Origin: JBGSMF01 sp041740315
GTDB taxonomy: Bacteria > Chloroflexota > Anaerolineae > Fen-1058
Direction of reading: 5' to 3'
Assembly: GCA_041740315.1 (NCBI GenBank)
Contig: JBGSMF010000202.1
Span: 1 to 32,948 of the forward strand
Length of the DNA: 32,948 nucleotides
Shown: positions 8,529 through 15,554 of the stretch, piece after piece
Layout: the number at the start of each line of letters is the position of its first letter
Numbering within the stretch: the stretch's first letter is position 1
Translations under genes and position numbers: made by a program
The notes under the pieces: generated by a model
Database searches by the model: none
Told to the model about the DNA's origin: nothing
What the model saw: only the letters and a program-made list of their open reading frames with translations

Positions 8529-9157
8529 ACAAGTGGACATTTGAAACGGATGCAGAATCTGACGACTTTTGCGAAAAGATCGTGGCCGAGATGAAGAGCC
8601 GTTTTGGCATCTCGGAACAAGAGGCCATTGCCCGAATCAACGCTCAGTGGGAAGGATCGCAGTTTGTCGGGTGTGACCTGATCTATCATGAGACCGAGGA
8701 ATATTGGGCCAACACAATCTACTATGGTCACGACTCCTATTGGTGGATTGAAGATGACAAGCGCAGGGTCATGCAAGAAACTCCAGGAGCGTACAGCAAG
8801 ACCGAGACACCCAACAAGGACATTTCTCAACCAGCCAGCCCACAGCAACGAAAAACACCAGTAGGCGTGCTCACTCCTGGGGAAATTACTTACAACAAAA
8901 AATGGAAGCTCACACGCCGCAGCAGAGCTATCTTGACGCGCCTCGCCCAGCTTGGCGTCAATGTCTTTTCTAGCCTAAATGCAGCAAATTATGTACTGAT
9001 GGTTCCTAACGACCTTTTTCCGTCTCAGTATGATGAAATCGAGCGTCTTATGGCAAGCTTGGGGAAGGAAGTGAGAGCCTCTGTTGATTATATCGACTCA
9101 CACCCTCACGGCTCCAAGTTCCGCATTTCTCCGCCAGAGGAACCTGACCAGTACTAG
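8525..9157 (+). CDS. Hypothetical protein coupled to the CrtI-like gene
   Basis: This 210-residue soluble protein has no signal or membrane segment. It begins at GTG 8525 in a GTGA overlap with the previous stop, a classic arrangement for translational coupling. The N-terminal ~75 residues ('ISEQEAIARINAQWEG...DLIYHETEEYWANTIYYGHDSYWW') look like a small acidic domain seen in many hypothetical bacterial proteins. A Pro/Gln/Thr-rich linker (~88-112) follows. The C-terminal ~90 residues ('LTRRSRAILTRLAQLGVNVFSSLNAANYVLMVP') form a second alpha/beta-looking region. I cannot name a function; its position suggests a role tied to the flavoprotein. Confidence 0.7.
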   Translation: MNKWTFETDAESDDFCEKIVAEMKSRFGISEQEAIARINAQWEGSQFVGCDLIYHETEEYWANTIYYGHDSYWWIEDDKRRVMQETPGAYSKTETPNKDISQPASPQQRKTPVGVLTPGEITYNKKWKLTRRSRAILTRLAQLGVNVFSSLNAANYVLMVPNDLFPSQYDEIERLMASLGKEVRASVDYIDSHPHGSKFRISPPEEPDQY

Positions 9158-9343
9158 AATTGGCGGAACCAGGGTTGATCTTTTGATTTACAATTTGGTG
9201 TTTCATCCAACATCAGAGTTAGCAGCGATGCCCACAAGAACAGCCAGAAAGGAGGCGTAAAGCGCATTGTCCCTTATCATATAGCTCGTATCCCAAAGGC
9301 ATGAACAATTTGCAAAACGCACGATAACAGAAAGGAGTTTATT

Positions 9344-9925
9344 ATGAGTGCAAAGAAAATCTTGATGCTTATTGGCGACTATGTGGAAGACTATGAAATC
9401 ATGGTGCCTTTTCAGGCCCTCCAGATGGTGGGGCATACCGTCCACGCCGTCTGCCCCGACAAAAAGGCCGGCGAGAAAGTGCGCACTGCAATACACGACT
9501 TTGAAGGAGACCAGACCTACAGCGAAAAGCCTGGTCACAACTTTATGCTGAATGCTACATTTGCAGAGATCAAGGCCGAAGACTATGACGCGCTGGTCAT
9601 CCCTGGCGGGCGCGCGCCAGAGTACATTCGCCTGAACGAAACCGTCCTCAAGATGGTGCAACACTTTGCGCAAGCCAACAAGCCCATTGCCACCATCTGC
9701 CACGGCGCCCAGGTCCTGGCCGCGGCCGGGGTCATCGAGGGCAAAACCTGCTCCGCCTACCCGGCAGTTGGGCCAGATGTCACTCGCGCGGGTGGCAAGT
9801 ATGTAGATATTCCAGTAGACAAGGCCCATGTGGACGGCAATCTAGTCACCGCGCCGGCTTGGCCGGCTCATCCTGACTGGCTCGCCAAATTCTTGCAAGT
9901 GCTGGGGACAAAGATTGAGCCATGA
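9344..9925 (+). CDS. DJ-1/PfpI family protein
   Basis: This 193-residue protein belongs to the class I glutamine amidotransferase-like DJ-1/PfpI superfamily. It shows the nucleophile elbow 'ATICHGAQVLAAAGV' with Cys119-His120, the partner Glu15 in 'YVEDYE', and 'ALVIPGGRAPEYIRLNE', closely resembling archaeal PfpI-type proteins. Proposed activities in the family include glyoxalase/deglycase chemistry and chaperone or peptidase functions, all cytoplasmic, and the exact one is not decidable here. AAAGGAG lies ~7 nt before the ATG at 9344. It sits alone in its direction after a 186-nt gap and precedes a 13-bp inverted repeat. Confidence 0.9.
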   Translation: MSAKKILMLIGDYVEDYEIMVPFQALQMVGHTVHAVCPDKKAGEKVRTAIHDFEGDQTYSEKPGHNFMLNATFAEIKAEDYDALVIPGGRAPEYIRLNETVLKMVQHFAQANKPIATICHGAQVLAAAGVIEGKTCSAYPAVGPDVTRAGGKYVDIPVDKAHVDGNLVTAPAWPAHPDWLAKFLQVLGTKIEP

Positions 9926-9978
9926 CCATCGTCACTGGTCCGGCCAATATTTAGGGTCATTAGTACCCGCCAGCCTAC

Positions 9979-10071
9979 CCTCCCGCAGGTTACAATTTGG
10001 CAGCCTTGGCAGAGTTGCGAACATGATCGAGGCGCACTTGCCCACCCCAAAGCATTCAAACCTGCGGGAGG
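9979..10071. repeat. 13-bp inverted repeat flanking 67 bp
   Basis: CCTCCCGCAGGTT at 9979-9991 is perfectly complementary to AACCTGCGGGAGG at 10059-10071. It lies between the DJ-1 gene and the membrane-protein pair, ending 38 bp before the latter's start. It may be the ends of a small mobile element or a regulatory stem. No direct repeat flanks it that I can see. Confidence 0.6.
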
Positions 10072-10109
10072 ATAAGCACAGCAAGTTATTATAGAAGAAT
10101 GGAGGCAAA

Positions 10110-11525
10110 ATGCTGGAACGACTAGCGCATTGGTTTACGGTAGAACCGGCCGTCAGCGTGTTAATGGTCACAACGGCTATCGTGCTGTTTAGCTCAGCCT
10201 TTCAGTTGCGCAAGGAAACATCAGGCGAACTCTGGCCCTGGCTGAGGCGCATCATTGAAGCAGCCGTAGGCGCGGCGTTATTCATCGGCCTGGTCTGGGC
10301 GTTTCGGGCAGTTCTCAACGACAACATTGCAACGTTTTACTCTACTCACGGCAGTCTTTCAGACACAAGCCGCGCCAGCGCCTGGTCTATCTGGGGGCGG
10401 CCACACACCCAAATCGAGTTGTCCATCAGCCACTCTTTTGAAACCGAGGTCAAAGAAGAAATTCCGCGAGAAGATATCACCCAGCCCCCGCTCTACCGGA
10501 CGGTAAAGCAGCGCCAGGATGTGCCTCAAAATAGCATCACCAGTTTTACGGGCAATGTGGACATGCGCCTGAGCGAGCGCGAAAAGGGCTATGCGCTTTA
10601 CAGTGGTTACGTCATTGACGTAATATTGACCTATGATATTGTGAACGATTCATCCATAGAGACCGACGCCACCTTTACCTTCCCACTGGCAGAAGGGCAG
10701 ACGCTTTTTGAGAACTTTGTAGCCAAAATGGATGGCCGCGACCTGAGTTCCGATTTGCGTTTCGCGTCCAATACGGTCTCTTGGACAACCAAGATGAAAC
10801 CTCATCAACAGGGCCAGGTGGTCATCACCTATTCGTCGCGCGGAATGGACTATTTCTACTATCAAATCCCAGTCCGACGTGAGATCAAGAATTTTGTCCT
10901 GACCCTCACTATTGACCGGCTGCCTACCTGGCTATTAAATTACCCTGAGCGGGTCATCACGCCGACAGAGATCAGGCCCACCAGCGACGGGCGCGGCTCA
11001 ATTTTGACCTGGAGACTGGACCGGGCCATCACCACCGCCGGGATGGGAGTGGCGCTTGTCCAGCCAGAGCAGCCAGGCGCAAAAGTGTTACGGGTATTGT
11101 TGGTTTCTCCGTATGCCCTGACCTTGCTTGGCGCAATGTTGGCCCTGACCATGCTGATTTGGGGGCTGCAAGTGCGTTTTCTCGACCTGGCCCTGCTTTC
11201 AGCCGTATACACCATGCAGTTTCTGTTGATGGCCGCCATCAGCGACTATTTCTTTGGTTTCTGGGGGAGCCTCATTGTTGGGGCAGCATTGACATTGATT
11301 CTAGCCTACCTGCTTTTCCGCAAGCTGCCCTCGCGCCCCTTGCGAGCCATCATCTATGCCCTGGTTGTATTCTTTACCGTCGTTTATCCGCTCTCTGGCC
11401 TGCTGACCGAGCTTGTCCATCAGAACGCCTTTAACATACTTTTGCAGGCAGGGCTGATTCTATACCTCACGGCTCTGTCGCTTTATGTGAGCGGAAGGCC
11501 CAAAGACATTTCTCCGGCGATGTAG
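10110..11525 (+). CDS. Unassigned polytopic membrane protein, paralogue A
   Basis: This 471-residue protein has two N-terminal membrane helices (about 15-33 and 48-66). A ~260-residue extracytoplasmic domain rich in beta strands follows, then about five C-terminal helices (~330-352, 357-378, 382-404, 412-433, 440-461). It shares with the next gene the pattern 'P-LYRT...SIT-F-G-V-M', 'YD-x-x-N...FPL', 'GMD-(Y/W)-F-x-Y-x-I...RE' and 'F-LT', so the two are homologues. The topology recalls CreD-type inner-membrane proteins, but I see no decisive motif and do not assign it. GGAGG at 10101-10105 supports the start. The next gene begins 7 nt after its stop. Confidence 0.8.
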   Translation: MLERLAHWFTVEPAVSVLMVTTAIVLFSSAFQLRKETSGELWPWLRRIIEAAVGAALFIGLVWAFRAVLNDNIATFYSTHGSLSDTSRASAWSIWGRPHTQIELSISHSFETEVKEEIPREDITQPPLYRTVKQRQDVPQNSITSFTGNVDMRLSEREKGYALYSGYVIDVILTYDIVNDSSIETDATFTFPLAEGQTLFENFVAKMDGRDLSSDLRFASNTVSWTTKMKPHQQGQVVITYSSRGMDYFYYQIPVRREIKNFVLTLTIDRLPTWLLNYPERVITPTEIRPTSDGRGSILTWRLDRAITTAGMGVALVQPEQPGAKVLRVLLVSPYALTLLGAMLALTMLIWGLQVRFLDLALLSAVYTMQFLLMAAISDYFFGFWGSLIVGAALTLILAYLLFRKLPSRPLRAIIYALVVFFTVVYPLSGLLTELVHQNAFNILLQAGLILYLTALSLYVSGRPKDISPAM

Positions 11526-11532
11526 GCAAATC

Positions 11533-12993
11533 ATGGAGTACGCCAAGTCTCTACTGGAAAATTGGAGTAACCGCGAGCCGGCTGCCAGCCTATGGCTGGT
11601 GGTGGCGGCGGCTTTTTTCTTTGGCGCGGTATTTGTCCGCTCGCGCAGCAACAGCGACCAGGCTTGGGAATGGGGCCGCGCCCTAATCACATCGCTTGCC
11701 CGAACGCTGGTGTTTGTTGCTGTGCCGATAATCTTTTATTTCTTGTTGAACAACGACTATGCAGCCTTTAATAAAATTTACGCCGCATTTACCACTGGCG
11801 GCAGTTTGAGCAACCAGGCCTGGCAAAAATGGCGCGACCAATATGGCGGTGAATACCATCAGCAAGACCTGCGTGTCATGCAGTACACTATGACCGAAAC
11901 GCAAGAAGCAATCCAACCTGCCGATCCGACGCGGCCATTATTGTATCGTACTATTAGGGTACGACAGCCTGTCTTGCAAAAAAGTATCACCCGTTTTCGC
12001 GGACAGGTTACGATGAACATGATTGATTCCGTTCACCCCACTGATACATTCAATGGCTACAAGTTATCTACCCTGTACGAATATGATGTTTTTAATCCCA
12101 CCGATACAGAAACGCATGTTGAGTATCGCTTTCCACTCTCGCCACAAACAAAGCTTTATCAAGACATCCACATCAAAGTGAATGAGGAGGAAATTGCTTC
12201 CTACCAAGTCATGTCAGATGCAATCGCCTGGGACGGCCGCTTGGAAGCTGGTGAAAAGAACATTGTTTCAATCAGTTTCACAACCTGGGGGATGGATTGG
12301 TTTTTCTATGAAATTCTGACGCCGCGTGAAGTGACCGATTTCAGGCTGACAGTGGTACCAGACACTGATAATTGTTTACTGTTTGCCGAGCCGGAAAACG
12401 GCGGCATCCAGTTGGATGTAAAAACAGAACCTCCCAACAAGCTCGTTACCTGGACAATTGAGCGCGCTATCCTTTCGCCGCGAATGGGCATAAGCTTACG
12501 TCAATACTGGCCTTATGCGCCTCGCCAAGAAATGATCGCCACATTGCCCTATGCGGGGCGCGCCTTAGTCTTGTTTCTCTCTTTAGCCATGCTGACTATA
12601 CTGATTTGTGGCGCGCCGCCTAGTTTGAGACAGGTGGCTTTGCTGGCCTGCCTGTTTGCCTTACCGTATCTGATTTTGATGGCAGGCGGCATCCCTACGC
12701 CATCATCCGTTACCCCGGCGCAGTTTGCGCGTTACCAGGTCAACTCTTTGCCCATTATTTCAATTGTCCCGCTGCTGCTTGCCCTCATCGCGCTGCGCAA
12801 ACTAGAACGCCTCCCCAAGGTATTAATCTTGGCGCTGTTGGCCCTCTTTGTGGCCGGTTATCCATTCATTGGTCTCCTTCCAGATGAGCAAAAACGCAAC
12901 GCTTATGAAGGTATGGTCCAAGCGGCAATGATTATGTACGTTTTCGGCCTGACACTTTACATTCGCCTGCGGGCTGCCCGGGCAACGGCTTGA
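11533..12993 (+). CDS. Unassigned polytopic membrane protein, paralogue B
   Basis: This 486-residue homologue of the preceding gene has the same plan. Helices lie near residues 17-35 and 54-71, an external domain spans ~75-340 ('PLLYRTIRVRQ', 'SITRFRGQVTMNM', 'YEYDVFNPTDTETHVEYRFPL', 'GMDWFFYEILTPREV'), and about five C-terminal helices end 'MIMYVFGLTLYI'. Only 7 nt separate it from the upstream stop and it lacks a strong ribosome binding site, so coupled translation is likely. Divergence between the copies is considerable, which argues for an old duplication with kept but differentiated roles, perhaps a heterodimer. Function unknown. Confidence 0.8.
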   Translation: MEYAKSLLENWSNREPAASLWLVVAAAFFFGAVFVRSRSNSDQAWEWGRALITSLARTLVFVAVPIIFYFLLNNDYAAFNKIYAAFTTGGSLSNQAWQKWRDQYGGEYHQQDLRVMQYTMTETQEAIQPADPTRPLLYRTIRVRQPVLQKSITRFRGQVTMNMIDSVHPTDTFNGYKLSTLYEYDVFNPTDTETHVEYRFPLSPQTKLYQDIHIKVNEEEIASYQVMSDAIAWDGRLEAGEKNIVSISFTTWGMDWFFYEILTPREVTDFRLTVVPDTDNCLLFAEPENGGIQLDVKTEPPNKLVTWTIERAILSPRMGISLRQYWPYAPRQEMIATLPYAGRALVLFLSLAMLTILICGAPPSLRQVALLACLFALPYLILMAGGIPTPSSVTPAQFARYQVNSLPIISIVPLLLALIALRKLERLPKVLILALLALFVAGYPFIGLLPDEQKRNAYEGMVQAAMIMYVFGLTLYIRLRAARATA

Positions 12994-13036
12994 CAAGCTG
13001 TATGGTAAAAATCAACCCGAATAGCACAATAGACAT

Positions 13037-13113
13037 TATCGGAAGTAGGCAGCCAACGCATCCCCATGCGTTGGCGGATGGGCATGGGGATGCCCATCCT
13101 GCTATTTCCGATA
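13037..13113. repeat. 77-bp branched palindrome with complementary loops
   Basis: An outer stem pairs TATCGGAAGTAG-GCA (13037-13051) with TGCTATTTCCGATA (13100-13113), with one G-U pair and one bulge. Inside are two side-by-side perfect 10-bp hairpins: 13052-13061/13066-13075 with loop CCCC, and 13076-13085/13090-13099 with loop GGGG. The loops are complementary, and the 12-base cores of the two hairpins can also pair with each other, so alternative folds exist. It ends 18 bp before the dehydrogenase start codon. It could be a REP/BIME-like element or a leader RNA structure. Confidence 0.85.
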
Positions 13114-13131
13114 GAGCCTAATGGAGATAAC

Positions 13132-13965
13132 ATGAGTAATACACACAAAACCGTGTTGATCACTGGCGCTTCCAGCGGCATTGGCATGGAGACAGCCCTA
13201 TACTTTTTTGAACGCAAGTGGAATGTCATCGCCACGATGCGCAATCCCGAAAAGCGCCGCACACCGTTGCATGAAAAAGGTCTGCCGGATCTGGTCCATC
13301 TCGATGTGATGGATAATGCTTCCATCCGCGCGGCCATTCAATACGCCCTCGATAGGTATCAGAAAATTGACGTGCTGGTAAACAATGCAGGCTATGCAAT
13401 CTATGGCCCCTTCGAGGCGACTACTCAGACGCAGGTAGTGCGACAGTTCAATACCAATGTGTTTGGGCTTTTAGACGTAACACGCGAGATCCTACCTCTT
13501 TTCCGCCAACAGCAAGGCGGCGTCCTGATCAATGTGGCATCAATGGGAGGACGGATTGGTTTTCCACTCTACACACTCTACAACAGCACCAAGTGGGCCG
13601 TGGAGGGCTTTTCAGAGGCGCTACAGTACGAGTTAAAGCCGCTGAACATCAAGGTCAAAATAATCGAGCCGGGCGTCATCAAGACAGATTTTTACGATCG
13701 TTCATTGGACAAAGTGGACGACACAGCCTGGATGGAAGCTTATGGCGACATTCTGAAACGCGGGCAACAACGCCCGGGCGAGACCCAAGCGCGCGCTGGC
13801 GCCGAACCGCGGGTTGTGGCGCAGACAATCTATCAGGCGGCGACGGATGCCAGTTGGCGTCTGCGCTATCCGGTTGGCAGCGATGCTTGGCAGGTGTCGC
13901 TCCTGCGCCGCTTGTTGCCGGAAGGGATATTTTATCGTTTGCTGGAAAAAGCAGTCTTGGGTTAA
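13132..13965 (+). CDS. Short-chain dehydrogenase/reductase (SDR)
   Basis: This 277-residue classical SDR has the NAD(P)-binding 'TGASSGIG' (residues 11-18), 'NNAG' at 84-87, catalytic Ser137 in 'NVASMGG', and Tyr150/Lys154 in 'YNSTK'. 'PGVIKTDF' follows the active site. It resembles 3-oxoacyl- or retinol-dehydrogenase-like SDRs that oxidise or reduce hydroxyl/keto groups; the substrate is unknown. The frame is open back to 13066, but that part is translated from a palindrome. GGAG at 13122-13125 and the family N-terminus fix the start at 13132. The long C-terminal extension after residue 190 is usual for the larger SDRs. Confidence 0.9.
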   Translation: MSNTHKTVLITGASSGIGMETALYFFERKWNVIATMRNPEKRRTPLHEKGLPDLVHLDVMDNASIRAAIQYALDRYQKIDVLVNNAGYAIYGPFEATTQTQVVRQFNTNVFGLLDVTREILPLFRQQQGGVLINVASMGGRIGFPLYTLYNSTKWAVEGFSEALQYELKPLNIKVKIIEPGVIKTDFYDRSLDKVDDTAWMEAYGDILKRGQQRPGETQARAGAEPRVVAQTIYQAATDASWRLRYPVGSDAWQVSLLRRLLPEGIFYRLLEKAVLG

Positions 13966-13998
13966 AAGACCTGCAAAAAACCGCACTCCAAAAAAGCC

Positions 13999-15009
13999 AT
14001 GCGCAAGCAAATCTTGTCAATAACAATCGCAGCAATACTGCTGGCAACAGCGTGTACACTGACCCTGCCCGAGCTGACACAATCTGCAAACTTGCCCCAG
14101 CGGGCAGGCGTATCACAGCTTGGCCGAGGCGCTCTAACCAACTATTACGCCGCGCGCTGGAAGTCTAGCGGCACCTCAGCTCGCTCAATAGCCATAGCGC
14201 CCGACGGCACAGTATGGCTTGCCGCCGATAGTCTCAAAGGCGTTGAAGGTATCTTTCGCTTCGACGGAAACGATTGGGACTATTACGACTCTTGCGCCGG
14301 CGCTTATGCTACAACCATAGCCCTCGATGGAGCAGTGTGGTTTGGCTGCATTGGCCAAGCCCTTCGCTTTGACGGAACAGAATGGACCCAATATACCATG
14401 CGAAATGGAGAGACAAACAACTGTGTTTATGCGATTGCGGCGGCCCCAGACGGCACAATGTGGTTCGGAACAGATAGCGGCCTCCGTCGCTTTGATGGGG
14501 AGCAATGGACGATTTACACCGCAAAAAATGGTTTGGTGGATGACTATATTTTGTCCAGCGTTATAGCCCCAGATGGTTCACTCTGGGTTGGCACCGGCCA
14601 AGGCGTCTCTCGTTTTGATGGAGAAAAATGGACTACTTTTACCACCGAGGACGGTCTGGCGCAAAACTCGGTCTGGTCAATTGCTGTGGCAGCCGATGAA
14701 ACGCTATGGTTTGGCACTCAAAATGGCGTTTCGCGCTTTGACGGAGTGAACTGGACCAGCTACACCACCCAAGATGGCCTGGCGGACAATTTTGTCTGGT
14801 CTGTCGCTGCGTCTCCCGATGGCACACTGTGGTTTGGCACCAGCCGCGGTCTTTCACATTTCGATGGGGAAAGCTGGACCACCTACACTACTGCAGATGG
14901 CTTGCCAGGCGAGGTTGTTTCATCCGTCGCCGTAGCGCCTGACGGCACGCTGTGGTTTGCGTCTTCCGGTGGGTACATCTCTCATTATATAAAGACACTT
15001 GAAAGATAG
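13999..15009 (+). CDS. Exported seven-bladed two-component-type (Reg_prop) propeller
   Basis: This 336-residue protein begins with a hydrophobic export signal ending 'AAILLATAC' (residues ~8-19). The Cys could be lipidated, although the -3 position is Ala rather than the usual Leu. Seven repeats of ~40 residues follow, of the form 'S(V/I)A-APDGT-LWFGT-x-x-G-(L/V)-S-RFDG-x-x-WT-x-YT-x-x-DGL', ending in a partial seventh blade. This Reg_prop repeat normally forms the periplasmic sensor of large hybrid histidine kinases; here it stops after the propeller and no kinase follows. A lone receiver gene lies 57 nt downstream. No clear ribosome binding site precedes the ATG at 13999. Confidence 0.85.
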   Translation: MRKQILSITIAAILLATACTLTLPELTQSANLPQRAGVSQLGRGALTNYYAARWKSSGTSARSIAIAPDGTVWLAADSLKGVEGIFRFDGNDWDYYDSCAGAYATTIALDGAVWFGCIGQALRFDGTEWTQYTMRNGETNNCVYAIAAAPDGTMWFGTDSGLRRFDGEQWTIYTAKNGLVDDYILSSVIAPDGSLWVGTGQGVSRFDGEKWTTFTTEDGLAQNSVWSIAVAADETLWFGTQNGVSRFDGVNWTSYTTQDGLADNFVWSVAASPDGTLWFGTSRGLSHFDGESWTTYTTADGLPGEVVSSVAVAPDGTLWFASSGGYISHYIKTLER

Positions 15010-15066
15010 AGCGAGAAAACAGAGGGCGCGCGATTTAATCGCGTGAAGGATATCAGGGTATGACCC

Positions 15067-15441
15067 ATGGAAAAGCTAAAAATTCTGATCGTCGAAGACG
15101 AATCACTGATTGCGCTGGCATTGAAACATAGCCTGATCCGGGCCGGCTATGAGGTTTGCGAGCTGGTTGCCAGTGGAGAGCAAGCCATCGAGAGCGCAAA
15201 AAAAGAGAGCCCCGATGTGATCCTGATGGATACTCGCCTGAGAGGCGGCATGGATGGCATCGAAGCAGCCCGGCAAATCGGCAATTTCTCCTCGGCCACA
15301 ATCATCTTTACCACAGGCTATCAGTATCCAAGCCTGAAAGGGCGAGCTATGGCGTTGAACCCGGCCGCCTACCTGGTCAAGCCAGTAGAAATTTACGAAA
15401 TAGAACAAGCCATCCATTCAGCCCGCAAGACACAAGATTAA
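15067..15441 (+). CDS. Stand-alone response regulator receiver domain
   Basis: This 124-residue CheY-like receiver has no output domain. The acidic pair is Glu10/Asp11 in 'LIVEDES', the phospho-acceptor is Asp55 in 'VILMDTRLRGGMDGIEAA', followed by 'IIFTTGY' (Thr82/83) and Lys105 in 'AYLVKPVE'. All residues needed for phosphorylation are present. It would act in the cytoplasm as a phospho-relay or as a partner-binding switch. No histidine kinase is encoded in the window. It follows the exported propeller closely, which suggests a shared signalling context. A small CGCGAT-TTA-ATCGCG hairpin lies just upstream (~15028-15042). Confidence 0.92.
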   Translation: MEKLKILIVEDESLIALALKHSLIRAGYEVCELVASGEQAIESAKKESPDVILMDTRLRGGMDGIEAARQIGNFSSATIIFTTGYQYPSLKGRAMALNPAAYLVKPVEIYEIEQAIHSARKTQD

Positions 15442-15469
15442 CCCGGCGAGCAAGGCGATTGATCGTCAC

Positions 15470-15499
15470 TTGCCGTTTCAACTTGAAGCGTGGTAAAAT
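15470..15499 (+). promoter_or_regulatory. Candidate promoter of the acyl-CoA ligase
   Basis: TTGCCG (15470-15475) and TAAAAT (15494-15499) are separated by 18 nt, about 55 nt before the ligase start. Sequence match only. Confidence 0.4.
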
Positions 15500-15554
15500 A
15501 ATGGCAGCAAAAAATTGCGAATCCTGAACGCCCACAGTGAGCAAGGAGGGCCAA

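Noticed and set aside
13066..13131. 22-residue N-terminal extension of the SDR
   Set aside because: It is encoded by the branched palindrome, and a proper ribosome binding site precedes 13132.
15028..15042. CGCGAT-TTA-ATCGCG hairpin as a terminator
   Set aside because: No T-run follows and the receiver gene is immediately downstream; too short to call.
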